Counted from the first letter of the stretch, positions 29,602 through 42,178 are shown. The stretch is 64,000 nt of DNA from Dactylorhiza incarnata (GCA_033032865.1 JAWHQI010000099.1:7023501-7087500), one strand, 5' to 3'. Notes: generated by a model from the sequence alone, not told the origin. Program-made: numbers and translations.

Positions 29602-30480
29602 CCCGCTAAGAGCGGTTCGACGGAAGCGGCAGAGCCCCCATTTGACGCCATCTGCGATATCAGAAGCGGCAAAGAGGCGGAACAGGAGTTCAGCGGCAAG
29701 GAGGTGCCGCTCAAGTATAACAGCAGCGCCAAAAGTCCAAGTCCAACCTAATTAACAGCAAGTCCAGCCGATAAAAACCAAATCCAACTATATGCCAACT
29801 CACTTAAAATCAAGTCCAGCCGATGTCCAGCTAACAATGCCAATGCCAATGCCAAACAAGTAAAACCCAAATCCAACCAATCCAGCAAAGTGTCAAAGCC
29901 CAATCAGCCCACCAAATAACAGCACCAATCCAGATTTGTATGTTCAATGGCAGCCCACCATTTAATATAAAACTTATGCATCAAACCACTAACTCGAAAA
30001 TGAAAACTAAATGAAACGAATATGAAAACAAACGAGAAAACAAAAGTGCGAAAATTTATTCGAAAAGTAAGCTTGCCTTGCATTTTATCATCATCGGGGA
30101 TGTCAAAATGTTCAAAAGTGGCATAAGTATTTTTGGTCGTTACACAGAGGCCTAGGACTGTAGTGTTCATACCCTCCTAGTAGTGGAGGAGCTCGTTCCA
30201 CTATCTTCGTCTGGCCACGACGGGAGATGCCTGAGCGGTTAGCTACCACTCGAAAAGCGAGGACTAAAGGTCTATGTCGACATAGCAACATTGCATGGGT
30301 GAGTCTTCATATCATAATCATTGCATTGCATTCATTCTCCATAATCATAGCATTGCACCGCATCGGGTCCATCATATAAATTAGTATGGGCTCTTTTATA
30401 TGATGGGTCCCAAATTGGAAACCTTAACTTATAAGTTGTATGGGCATTCATATAAGTTAATGTGCGATATGAACTGCTTA

Positions 30481-30685
30481 TGCTTCCTGTTACTAGTACT
30501 TGCTGATTGATACTTTGCTTATGCTTCCTGTTACTAGTACTTGCTTATTGATACTTTGCTTATGCTTCCTGTTATTAGTATTTGCTTATTGATACTCTGC
30601 TTATGCTTCCTGTTACTAGTACTTGCTTATTGATACTCTGCTTATGCTTTCTGTTACTAGTACTTGCTTATATATGTACCTGTTA
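30481..30685. repeat. 41 bp tandem repeats, 5 units (element D 5' LTR); copy at 38351-38555
   Basis: Period 41 (starts 30481, 30522, 30563, 30604, 30645). Unit begins TGCTTCCTGTTACTAGTACT, with an internal ACTAGT palindrome. Same unit number in both LTRs. Confidence 0.95.
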
Positions 30686-30884
30686 GTTAGAGTTATTGCA
30701 AGTACTCGGGTACTTATACAATCGTCATGTATATACAACCATTCCTGTCACCTGCTTTGTATATTATTGCTTATATTGCAGCTTTTCTTCCTTTCCTTCC
30801 GCCCGGTGCCTTGGAGTCGCCGGGGGAGCGGACGTGAAGCCACTTAGTCTTTATGACTAACGGTTGCTACGTCCCTCTTTTTAG

Positions 30885-30932
30885 GAGTGTTCCTTAGAGC
30901 AGCAGTGCACGGTGCTGGAGGAGGCCAGACAG
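30885..30932 (+). other. Predicted LTR-borne coding exon 2 of element D family
   Basis: Branch-like GACTAAC, acceptor CTTTTTAG, 16 open codons (ECSLEQQCTVLEEARQ), candidate donor CAG|GTCAGG. Phase 0. Element I has the same GACTAACGGTTG plus acceptor context at 63443-63473 and a longer Gln-rich exon. Confidence 0.42.
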
Positions 30933-31283
30933 GTCAGGTGTGCAGGGTTGGTGACTTGGTTACCTTGGTTGCCGTTTGTGGCAGATGTGAGCACGGGTTG
31001 AGTTGTAGCCCTTGGGGCAAGTTTTATACTTTGATGTTTTGCAGGAGCTTGTGAAGCTTTCTGCCTTTCTTTGTACTGTTCTGGACATTATTACTTATTG
31101 TGAACCTATGGCTTTAATGCTTTCTTTTATTGATGGGTTGGCGCTGTTCAGTTGGTTTGGCCGGCAGGATAGGCGTCTTGTGGGGGATGCTAGCTTGTGT
31201 GCTGGTGCTTCCGCAAGGCGACTGTCCTGGGCATAAGACTCCCCTCGGCCGTGTTGTGTGTTCCGGGAGGGGGGTCTTACAAA

Positions 31284-31292
31284 TGGTATCAG
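31284..31292 (+). other. Element D primer-binding site (weak)
   Basis: TGGTATCAG two bases after the 5' LTR. The following CTTGC departs from the tRNA-Met match, so priming may be weaker or use another tRNA. Confidence 0.6.
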
Positions 31293-33345
31293 CTTGCAAT
31301 GATCCTAAGATAAAGAAGTCCATTAAACCACTGGGCCACCCCTGCTAGCTAAATCAGTTTGAGGACAAACTGATGCAGCGGAAGCGGTGGTGTGCCCATG
31401 TGTGATTCACATTAAGTATGCCCACTTTTTCCTATCGAAAGTGCCAACCTAAGCCAAACTCGTACCCTTACGTATAGATGCTGGCTCATTCCGAGACAGT
31501 AATTGGTATTCCCATTCCAACAGTCAGAGTTGGTTTGGCATAGGATTGATGTCAACCTAACTAGGATACCATTTTGGTCGACTTAGCAGGATATGTCGTG
31601 ACATTCCCTAACCTTATACCGATCTCGGGGATGATGTGGCCAAGCAATAAGTGACCGCAAATGACTAAGGGAAGAGTTTAACGTGAGTGTGGATGCTAGA
31701 GACTCACACCCTGAGATTTCTATCCTAGATATGGAGTAATATTATCACCTTACCCAAAATATTAGGGCAATCTAAATGAGATTGGTGCCTAAAATCTATC
31801 ATCAGCTTAGTAAGAGACCACCAAGCATGTCTTTTATACTGTATGATAAGAATTCGGATCCTGAGAAGGCTCATTGTGGGACGAATGTGTTATATTGGTG
31901 GTAGAAGAAACTCAGTCGAAGAGATACGGGGGCTTATCTCTTCGTTTATTGGGCTAGTTATGTACCGGGTAATTGGATGTTATTTGTGCATGCTCTCATT
32001 ACAATGTGATGCAGCTTGGTCGTCGCCGTAAAATTTGAATTTCTACATTACGGCTAATATATAAGTGCATCGTCACGGGGATCTATAGGGTAAGAACTCT
32101 AAGTCGAGGAAGATATGCCCTAAGGTTTGTGCCCATACGTGAGATGAATGTACCATATGGGCGGTGGATGAAATTTAGTCCAAAAATGTACGGGGGCTTG
32201 TCCCTTCGTTTATTGGCCGAGCAGATGGGCCAATTGGGATTCTAGCAGGAGCCAAAAATCTTTGTGGCCTGCTTCACTTAGCCGTACAATGAATTTTTCC
32301 CATTTAAGTCGTTACAAGCCGTTGATATTGGAATTTGGCACACCTTGATGAATGAGTTCATCTTAAGCAAGGGGGATGATTGAACACCATGTTTTGGTTT
32401 ACGGTGAGTTCACTCCCAGAGTAATAGAGGTGAGTACCTTAAGGATGAGCAGGTCTTCACTCTAAATGAAGACTATGTAGAGAAGTAAACTGTAACGTAG
32501 CGTTGTAATGTCTCTCAAGGATCAAAGGTTGATCTGACGACCGCATGACAAATTTTGGGGGACGCCTTAAAGTTGTTAAGTGGGAATTGTATCGATTGCT
32601 GATCAAAGAGGTATGTTTACAAGCGTCCAATTAAAGATAAAGAATACGAAATTGTAGCACCCGTGGTGCTAAAGCATTGTTTCGTGATTTGTTAAGTCGA
32701 CAAATTCATACAATTGCATTATAAATACGTATAGTACCCAGTTGGGGGTGTTGATTTCATTTGGGCTGCTATATATATTCTAGTTGGTCTTTATTTAGGT
32801 GCTGACTTTGTAGTTCAGTCTGGAATTATGTTGGGCTGCTTCTTAAGTATTGTTCTAATTGGGGGGCCGCTGTTATATAATTTCATTAGGGTTCATATCT
32901 TTATATATATAAGTGTGTGTGTGTGCTGATAGCAAATCTTGGACCCCTTTTGCTATTGAACCATGGGATCCTACTTTTGGTGGGGCTGTTTGCTGGGTTC
33001 ATTTTGGGCCCTTCTGATTATGTCTCGGCTAAATCATGTGCTGCCATACACTGCCCTTGTTATTCTCTGCACTTGTCGTTGTTGGAAATTTGATCGGGGT
33101 CCCGGATAGGTATTCATACCAATAATTAGAAGACGGATAGTTTGCCGGATCCTAGTTAAACAAAGGACTAATTCTGATCGACTAAAGCTTAGATAGCTCC
33201 GTTTCTACATATTACGGCATGGCTCAGCTCTAGTTGGTTTTAATTCTGAATATATATTATACACTTGTTAAAAGGTGCGGTTGGTTTTGCGGCTAAGTTT
33301 CATGGAGCCTTGTTTGCAAATCCTTATCGATGTGAGGAACCAGAT

Positions 33346-34769
33346 CTTAATTCCCCCGGAATTTCATTTCTAATTCCTGGCGAGTCGGGGGAATTAGAGG
33401 CCAAGCTCCCTGGGAATTTCCCTTGCTAGCTCTCGACAACTTTGCGAGGCTAGCAAATTGTTAAATTTGAAGGATAAGTGGATGGAATTCGGTTTTGGGT
33501 TTTTACTTGTTCCAGTAACGGGCAGCATAGCTGGATCCATGATAAAATGGAATTCAACTATTGAAATATCAGTAATATGCTAGTAGGTCTCTCCAAGTTC
33601 TTGTTAACATTTATGTTGGATTATGCTAGCAGCTTTCTTCAAGTTTCTGTTAATAGTTATGTTGGATTATGCTAGCAGTTTTTCTCCAAATATTGGTTAA
33701 CATCTATTTTGGGGGTGCTACCAGTGGTCCTAGTTCCGGCTATCATCCTATTGTGGGTTATCTTGGTTATACACTGGGTTATGATTGGCTAGCTCAGGAT
33801 GGTTATATGGTTGGATCACTTGGTTAGTTCTGCCTTTATACTTGGCTAATCTTGCATATTTTGGTAGCAGAAAATTTGGAGGGTTTGTAAACTTTGCGCA
33901 TTTCTCTAGCTAAAGGTTTTGGTGGTTTTGCGGGCTAATCTTTCCGGAAATTTATTTTGTAATCTCTAGTTGGGTTGGGAAACATTGGACCTTAGATTCC
34001 CCGGAACGTTCATTTCCTAATTCCTGACGGGTTTGGGAATTTGATGCTAAATTTCCTGGGAATATCTCTTGTTAGTTCCCGAAGTTTTGGCAAAGTTATA
34101 AGTTGTTAAACTTGGTGGTTATGTGGATTTACTTTGGTTCCGAGCTTTATAACCGCTTCAAGTCATTGGCTGCTTCGCTCTATAGATAAGTGAACAAAAA
34201 TATCTGAATGGTTCCATTCTTTCATGTTGATCCGACTAGGGGCTATGCTTCTTGTTGTTGTCTAATGTGTTATGGGGCAGTTGTGCTGAAACCTGCTGCT
34301 GTTTTATAATCTGGTTAGGGGCTGCTTTATATGGATTTAAAGTGGCTGCTTTATTTGAGTTCATTGGGGGCTGCTCTATATTCTAATGGCTCCTATAGCT
34401 TCATACTTATAGTGTTATATTGACTATGTGGCAGTTAAACGCCTTGGTTATTCGGCCCTGGGTATAAGAGATTACGATGGTCAAGTTCGGCAATTGTTTA
34501 AATGTTGGCTAAATTTCAAAACCATTCATAGCCTCGCTAGTAGTTTAACTGTTGAGCTCTTTATTTGTTTTTGTACTAAACTACACTGCGGCTTCAAATG
34601 AGTTGGGTTAGTTTCGGTTGGCTTCAGCTTTGGTGGTTTGGAGGTGTTTAGACCCTAAATTCCCCGGAAATTTCGCTTCCTAACTCCTGATGGCTTAGGG
34701 AATTAGGTGTTAAATTTCCTGGGAATTTCCCCTGCTAGTTCTCGGTGACTCAGCGAGGCTAGCAGTTGA
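33346..34769. repeat. Three diverged direct repeats in element D internal region
   Basis: Blocks of about 115 bp at 33346, 33989 and 34651 share ATTCCCCGGAA, TTCCTAAYTCCTGA, AAATTTCCTGGGAAT and TTGCTAGTTC. Flanks after each block (TTGTTAAA..., then a GTGGAT-like stretch) also match, suggesting tandem duplication of about 650 bp units. Confidence 0.75.
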
Positions 34770-34912
34770 TCGAGAAGAGTATGTGTGGGATTCTTGTGGC
34801 TTCCTTTCATCATTTTTGGAACTTAAGACCCTATTCCCCTATCTTAAACATAAGACCCTCCTAACCTCAACTTAAATTTCGGGGACGAAATTATTTCTTC
34901 GTTTATTGGATT

Positions 34913-37900
34913 TGTAACATCCCAGTGCGTGCTAGGCCCCTATGATGATAACTTAAAACAGTGAAATGAAACAATGTGCTAATAAGGTTGCTACCTTAAG
35001 TGAATATGCTATTGGGGATTTTGGTTGGGCTTGTCCTGTGGCCTATGGTATGCTGATTATGGAGGTGCTGATAACTCTTGTCATTTTGTATGCTAATAAC
35101 ATTGCTATTGGTGTGCGGATAGAAATTACATGGTTTAGTGGGATGGGTTGGAGCATAGTTTATATGGTATGCTAACAGAGCGCATTAGTAAAGTGAGTAT
35201 GCTAATAACTGAAAACAGTAAAACGAATGAGTGTGCTATTAAAGGTTGCCTCCTCGTCATGGGTGTTAAAATACGGATTTGCTTATAGCTAAAGTTTTGG
35301 AAACTATATGTGGGCTTGTCCCATGGCTCAAAAAGTGAGCTGTTCTTGCAAGTATGTTGTTAGTATGGGCATTAGTTGTGCTGATAGCTATTTTTTATTT
35401 GGCTGTGCTAATAACACATGTTATGGTGTGCTGATAGCAAATTGTTGGTAAGATGTTTTTTTCAATGGCTGCAAGGAGGCGGTGGGGGAAATATTAAAGG
35501 AGATTTATGCTTTGGGTTTCATTAAAACTGCCGACCCTTCTCTCTCCCGCTTCCGTCTAAGCTAGGGTTTTGAAGCCCGACGCCTTCTTCCTCTCTCTTC
35601 CTCTCTTTCATCATCTTCATTTCATCTCATTCTCGAAAGCTCATAGATTTCCTTGAGTATTGCTGGAAGAAGGGGTTCGTAAGGCTTCGCTTGAACTGGT
35701 CTTAGTCGGGGCTTGCGATTTTGTATTGAATCAGTGCCCGACTTCTCTGAGCTCACTGTAAGCCTTCCCATCCCTGTTAAGATTCATTAATTTCTCTTGT
35801 TTTGGGAACTCTTTGTATTGAAAGACCATTTGGGGGTTTCAGTTTCTGGAAGCCGGTTACTCCTCGTTTTGTTTGGCCGACTGTTTAAAGCTCCTGTTAG
35901 GCAATTGAGTTAGAGTTTTATGAGATTTTTGGGGGCTTTTTGTTCTTATTAGCTGGCTGTTGTTACCTTATTTCCAGTAAAGATAGATAAGTGCACGCAA
36001 CTTAATTTGTGGGGTTTTGTTCTTACCAACTGCTGCATGCTGCTGTAAGTTGTTGGTTATTTTCATGTATTCAGGTGTGGTGAATTTGGGGATATCTTGT
36101 TATTATTGCTGCTAGTTATCGTGGATTACTGGGGGAAATCTTGTTACTTTTTCTGTGTTCTGGAAGTGTTTTCGTGCTATCATGGTTGTAATTTTTCTTT
36201 GTGAACCTTCTGTTGGGAATTTCTGTTAACCTTGACTGCTTGGCCGGATCTTCTGGGTGGTTCTCTTCTTAATGAACTTGGATTCATGAGGGGAATTACT
36301 GCTTGCTAACTACTCAGCACCATTAAGAGTTCTAATTGTTGTTCAGAACTGCATACTTGAACCTGAAATTGATTTAATTGGTTTTGCTGTCGTTTAGTTG
36401 TATGCAGTCCTGTTTTGCTTGGATTTCCTTTGGAATTCCCTTATGCAGCCCATCTTTGTGAGTAACACTTTGTGTCATTTCTCAGCCCAGATGTGTTATT
36501 AGCTGTTGGATATTTCTGAGGCTCAAACCCTCTATTTGGCCGGCTGTTTTCCTCCTGTTAGGGATGTTGAGTGGCCTATTAATTGTGGTATTCCTCTATT
36601 TAGTTTCTTGTGGCTATTGCTGTCCAATTTGAGTTAGGCATACCTATCAGTGCCTACTGTAGTTCACTGAAATTGGGAAGTTCATTCATGTCTCTTTCTC
36701 CTCTCCTTAGACAACCCTTAATAAAAGTCTACATCAACGCTATAAATGTGATGCAACCCCGATAGAATGCGCATTAAATATATGATCCCTAAACAGATAC
36801 CATGAAGGATGGGAGTCTTTGGGAAGTTATTAATTTGTTAACTTTTCATGTTGTCTGCTGTTTCCTTTCTTTTTAGTTTGGGTAATGTTGATTGATTTCA
36901 TGTTGTATATTTCTGTGGATCAGGACTCTTTAATCAGTCTTGGCCAACTGCCGCCATGCCGCGGAGGAGACAACCGCGAACGTCAGCCGGAAATCGGGTG
37001 ACTTCCTCCCCTCTCCCTTGGTGCTAGTCTCTTAGATCACAATAGGAGAGATGAAGGCTCAAGAGAGCTTCTCGTGTGAGCTTTAATGGAGTTTCCTTAG
37101 GAAGACCAAGCCGGAACCTCAAAATTAGGGCATCGTTCGCCGCGAGGTTCTAGGGATCATTTCTTCTCTTCAAAGGAAGAGATGGGATTTGATTTGGGGC
37201 AACCCATGGTCGTTGTGGGAGAGTGAGGGGAATGATATTTGGGGATTTTAAAAAGGGGTTGAAATGATCTTCATGTTTGGGGAAGATGATGGATCATGCT
37301 TTGTTAAATAGGTTTGTCTTTTATTGTATATTATGTAACAAGGTTGAATATAACCCCTTGGATTAGAAGTCCGGGTGTACGTAGGTACACAGATTGTTTA
37401 GAAGGACTTGGTTTAGAAGTCCGGGTGTACGTAGTTACACGGATCGTTTAGAAGGACTTGGTTTAGAAGTCCTGGTGTACGTAGGTACACGGATTGTTTA
37501 GAAGGGCTTGGTTGAGAAGTCCTGGTGTACATAGATACACAGATTGTTTAGAAGGACTTGGTTGAGAAGTCCTGGTGTACATAGATACACGGATTGTTTA
37601 GAAGGACTTGGTTTAGAAGTCCGGGTGTAGGTAGGTACACGGATTGTTTAGAAGGACTTGGTTTAGAAGTCCTGGTGTACGTAGATACACAGATTGTTTA
37701 GAAGGACTTGGTTTAGAAGTCCTGGTGTACGTAGATACACGGTTTGTATAGAAGGACTTGGATTAGAAGTCTTGGGGTATGTTGATACACAGATACAAAT
37801 GGACCCCGCTGGGGAGGATTACTTTTTGCGGGTCTACGGGCTTGCTGGTCGTGACACCGACATAAGTCGGCAGTAGACTCTAGACCGGTTGGGTTGGACT

Positions 37901-39152
37901 CTTGGTGCTCACCTACCCAAGTCCCCTTCTGTGTCCTTGGAGGCTCCACTGTGTGTTCTTAACGTCGAGCAGTATGCAGGGTCTCCACTATGTGTTCTTA
38001 GCGTCGAGGCGTACAGAGGCCTAGGACTGGTAGTGTTCATACCCTCCTAGTAGTGGAGGAGCTCGTTCCACTGTCTCCGTCTGGCCACGGCGGGAGATGC
38101 CTGAGCGGTTAGCTACCACTCGAAAAGTGAGAACTAAAGGTCTATGTCGACATAACAACATTGCATGGGTGAGTCTTCATATCATAATCATCGCATTGCA
38201 TTCATTCTGCATAATCATAGCATTGCACCGCATCGGGTCCATCATATAAATTAGTATGGGCTCTTTTATATGATGGGTCCCAAATTGGAAACCTTAACTC
38301 ATAAGTTGTATGGGCATTCATATAAGTTAAGGTGCGATATGAACTGCTTATGCTTCCTGTTACTAGTACTTGCTTATTGATACTTTGCTTATGCTTCCTG
38401 TTACTAGTACTTGCTTATTGATACTTTGCTTATGCTTCCTGTTACTAGTACTTGCTTATTGATACTCTGCTTATGCTTCCTGTTACTAGTACTTGCTTAT
38501 TGATACTCTGCTTATGCTTTCTGTTACTAGTACTTGCTTATATATGTACCTGTTAGTTAGAGTTATTGTAAGTACTCGGGTACTTATACAATCGTCATGT
38601 ATATACAACCATTCCTGTCACCTGCTTTGTATATTATTGCTTATATTGCAGCTTTTCTTCCTTTCCTTTCGCCCGATGCCTTGGAGTCGCCGGGGGAGCG
38701 GATGTGAAGCCACTTAGTCTTTATTTTTTAACGGTTGCTACGTCCCTCTTTTTAGGAGTGTTCCTTAGAGCAGCAGTGCACGGTGCTGGAGGAGGCCAGA
38801 CAGGTCAGGTGTGCAGGGTTGGTGACTTGGTTACCTTGGTTGCCGTTTGTGGCAGATGTGAGCACGGGTTGAGTTGTATCCCTTGGGGCAAGTTTTATAC
38901 TCTGATGTTTTGCAGGAGCTTGTGAAGCTTTCTGCCTTTCTTTGTACTATTCTGGACATTATTACTTATTGTGAACCTATGGCTTTAATGCTTTCTTTTA
39001 TTGATGGGTTGGCGCTGTTCAGTTGGTTTGACCGGCAGGATAGGCGTCTTGTGGGGGATGCTAGCTCGTGTGCTGGCGCTTCCGCAAGGCGGCTGTCCTG
39101 GGCATAAGACTCACCTCAGCCATGTCGTGTGTTTCGGGAGGGGGGTTTTACA
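34913..39152 (+). repeat. Element D 3' LTR (4240 bp, uninterrupted)
   Basis: TGTAACATCCC ... GGTTTTACA. Gives the intact reference for the 5' LTR split by E. Holds the 50 bp array at 37352-37801, the 41 bp array at 38351-38555, exon 1 copy at 36956-36997 and exon 2 copy from 38755. The branch-like GACTAAC of the 5' copy is replaced by a T run here. Confidence 0.94.
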
Positions 39153-39157
39153 ATACA

Positions 39158-42100
39158 TGCAGTAGAGAAGGAGGGTGTAGTTTCTTTGAATGATGATAGA
39201 GGCACTCTTACGTTGAAGAGTGTCTATCATGTTCCGGGGATGAAGAAAAACCTCTTCTCGGTGACCAATGCTGTGGATGTTGGCTATCACGTTCTGTTTG
39301 GTTCAACAGAAGTGAAGTTTCTTCGAAACATGTCAGCGGTGGAGGCTTAAGTCACTCATGTCGGCTTAAGGGTGAAGGACTTGTTTGTGTTATCAACAAG
39401 TTCCCATGTTGATAAGATGAGGACTAATGATAGCGCTGCTATCTGACATGAAATACTCGAACATGTTGGGATGAACAAGTTGAAAGCTATGACAGGGAGA
39501 GGCCTTGTAAGAGGTTTTCCTAGTTTGTCATTCTTCGATGATGGTCACGTTTGTGCAGGTTGCCAATATGGTAAGGCTCAACATCTTCCATTTGATAAAT
39601 CACAAAGCAGATGTAATACACCATTGGAGTGTATTCATGGTGATCTGTTTGGACCTACCGCAACTGTCAGTCTTGGAGGCAACATGTATATGCTGGTTTT
39701 GATTGATGACTTCACTAGATATACTTGGGTATATTTTCTGAAGAAGAAGTCGGAAGCATTCGCGAGGTTTGTGGAGTTCAAGGAGCTAGTGGAGGGTCGG
39801 CTCAACCTACGGATAAAGAAGTTCAGAACTGACAATGGAGGGGAGTTTACCTCCAAAGCATTTTTTAACTTCTGCAGGAAGCATGACATCCAGAGAGAGC
39901 TCTCTTATGCTCACATTCCACAATAGAATGGCATTGCAGAGCAGAAGATCCATCATCTGACGGAGTCCTGCAAGTGCTAGCTTCATGCCAAGAATATCCC
40001 AAAGTCCTTCTGGGCAGAGGGAATGCCTTATGCAACTTATGTCATCAATCAGATGCCTCGTAGTCCTATCAACATGAAAACCCCTCATGAGTTGATGTTC
40101 AAGATAAAGCCCAAGGTGGAACACCATCGAGTGTTCGGATCTACCTGATACATGCATGTTCCTGATGCCCTCAGAACGAAGCTCGATGCGAAAGCAAGGA
40201 AGCTAGTCTTCGTCGGTTATGATGACCGGAAGAAGGGTTGGAGATGCATGGATCCTGAGACACGGAGAGCTGTGGTCTCAAGGGATGTGGTATTTGACAA
40301 GTTGACATCATACCAGGGTAGCTCTTCTGTTGAGATACAAGGAAGCAGGGTAGATGGTGGACCAGGTGAAGCTACTAAGGAGGTTCTGGTGAAGTTGCAT
40401 GTTTCTCCAGGTGCTCTAGGTGCTTCTAGCTCTGGGTCAGGTGCTTCAGGTTCTGAAAGCAGGGGGAGTAATGCTCCAAGTACGCCTGAAAAGAGAGTTA
40501 GTCCAGAACAAGTAGTTGGAGAGGTGGACCAGAGTAAAGCTCCGAGGAGGTCCAAGAGGACCATTATTCCACCAGATCGATATACGGGGGAAACTTGGTG
40601 AGCTTCGTCTCATGTTTCTTCGCAGGTCCCCTGGATGAGAGAGAGCCATCTTGTTATGAAAATGTCGTTGGATTCAAGGATTGGTAAATGGCCATGGATG
40701 AAGAGATGACTGCCCTCGGGAATAATGAGACTTGGGACTTGGTGCCTAAGGTTGAGGGTGTTACTATGGTGACTTGCAAGTGGGTTTTCAAGCTGAAGAA
40801 GAAGGCTGATGGCAACATCGAGCGGTACAAGGCTCGCCTTATAGCTCGAGGGTTCTCTCAAAAGTATGGGGAGGATTATGAAGAGACTTTTAGCCCCGTT
40901 GCCAAAATGACTTCAGTACGGGTGGTGATCGCGTTGGCAGCTTGCCAAGGGTGAAAGATATGACAACTCGATGTGAAGAATGCCTTCCTTTACGTCGAGA
41001 TTGATAAAGATATCTTCATGGATCAACCACCCCGGTATGTTTCTGAAGTCTACCCAAGACATGTGTGTAAGCTCAAGAAGGCTCTTTACGGCTTGAAGCA
41101 GGCGCCTCGGGCGTGGTCTGGGAAGATCGCAGAATACCTCCATTTCTGCGGATATTTTGCTTCTGATTCTGATTCAAGCTTATTCATAAAGAAGACGGGC
41201 GAGCTTCAGGTCTTGGTGCTGCTATACGTTGACGATATGATCGTCACGGGAAATTCTGAAGTGGAGGTAGCTAGGCTTCGTGTTGAGTTAGCTATCAGAT
41301 TTGAGATGGACTTGGGTGAGCTCCACCATTTCCTTGGACCCGAAGTGGAGAGGAAAGAGGGCGGAATGCTTGTTTCCCAAAAAGGGTATGCATAACGAAT
41401 TATGAAACGATTCAGCATGGAAGGGGGAAAGAGCAGCTCTACTCCACTGGAGGTTGGTATTCATCTTCGACATGATAAGGGGAAGGTTCTTTCTGATCCT
41501 TTGGTGTTCCAGGTTTTGGTCGGAAGTCTGATATATTTGACTATCACGAGGTCAGATATTGCTTATGCGGTTGGCCGGGTGAGCCGGTATATGACAGAGC
41601 CACGGAAACCTCATCTGATGGCGACGAGGAGCTTTTTGAAGTATGTCAAGACCACCTCAGATTTGGGTCTCTTCTACGAGGACTCGGGCTTTTGCTTGGA
41701 TGGATACATGGATGTTGATTATGGAGGAGATTCAGATGATCGGAGATCAACTTCTAGATACGTCTTTATGACGGGCTCTACAGCTATATCATGGTGCAAC
41801 AAGAAGCAGGATTCTGTGTCTGTCTCTACAATGGAAGCAGAGTACAAAGCTTCGGCTTTGGCAGCTCAGGAAGCCATTTGGCTTAGGAGGCTTGTGGCGG
41901 ACATTCATAGGAAGGTGCATGGTCCTACTCTGCTTCGGGGTGATAATGAGAGTGCCCTCAAACGGGTGAACAATCAAGTTTGTCATGCGCGAACCAAGCA
42001 CATAGAGATTCAACATCATTTCATTCAGGAGAAGGTGTTGGAGGGATCTCTTATGGTTGAGCATTTGCAGATCAAGGAAAATGTCGCAGACATATTTACA

Positions 42101-42178
42101 AAGCCGTTGTCGAAGGAACCGTTCACAAGGTTGAGGAGGTTAATTGGGCTGACTTCTACTTCCCACTTCAAGGGAGAG
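39158..42178 (+). pseudogene. Element C pol: protease tail, integrase, RT, RNase H (decayed)
   Basis: Continues the protease after D (GVVSLNDDRGTLTLKS). Integrase: [50 protein letters not shown] and LYVDDMIVTG near 41224. RNase H: YGGDSDDRRSTS. Stops interrupt at several points, for example near 39349, 39925, 39979, 40150, 40954 and 41395. There is a 3-base loss in FEMDLGEL where B has FEMKDLGEL. Same domain order as B, clearly older. Confidence 0.9.
42170..42178 (+). other. Element C polypurine tract
   Basis: AAGGGAGAG abutting the 3' LTR; the B equivalent is AAGGGGGAG. Confidence 0.85.

Larger units (their letters stand above)
24077..30144 (-). mobile_element. Element E: gag-only non-autonomous gypsy element (TR-GAG type)
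   Basis: A 6068 bp minus-strand element with two 2317 bp LTRs (about 20 differences, 0.9%), TSD CAGAG, tRNA-Met PBS and gypsy PPT region. The 1434 bp internal region has room only for gag, and there is no trace of protease, RT, RNase H or integrase. This matches the TR-GAG class. The related chromovirus F family is a plausible source of enzymes. Young and structurally intact. Confidence 0.93.
27828..30144 (-). repeat. Element E 5' LTR (2317 bp)
   Basis: Same length as the 3' LTR. Element-strand order: U3, TATAAATT at 29601-29594, pyrimidine-rich leader, predicted exon 1 (28668-28615), predicted exon 2 (28097-28041), LTR end 27828. It also includes a row of TGTCCCAAAA-type short repeats near 28950-29010. 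Confidence 0.95.
30150..31281 (+). repeat. Element D 5' LTR, second part
   Basis: Continues the LTR after E and aligns with 38017-39152. Contains 41 bp tandem repeats, a candidate second exon (30885-30932), and ends GGGGTCTTACA before the PBS. Confidence 0.92.
31282..34912 (+). other. Element D internal region, non-coding
   Basis: No reading frame above about 62 codons resembles a known domain. The start (AATGGTATCAG, then AAGAAGTCC and TTTGAGGACAAACT) matches element I at 63875-64000, so it descends from the same family. The motif CTTCGTTTATTGG occurs near 31941, 32206 and 34897. Three diverged blocks with ATTCCCCGGAA lie at a spacing of about 650 bp in the second half. The 3' end has GGGGACGAAATT but only a poor purine tract. 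Confidence 0.8.
20976..39152 (+). mobile_element. Element D: large non-coding LTR retrotransposon (LARD-type), split by E
   Basis: Without E it is about 12.1 kb: two LTRs of about 4.24 kb and a 3.63 kb internal region with no recognisable gag or pol. LTR ends TGTAAG/TGTAAC...TTACA, the TSD and the internal start match element I. The gypsy-like end GGGGACGAAATT precedes the 3' LTR. It fits the LARD definition: long LTRs, non-coding core, mobilised in trans. LTR divergence is low (roughly 1-2% by eye). Confidence 0.88.
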
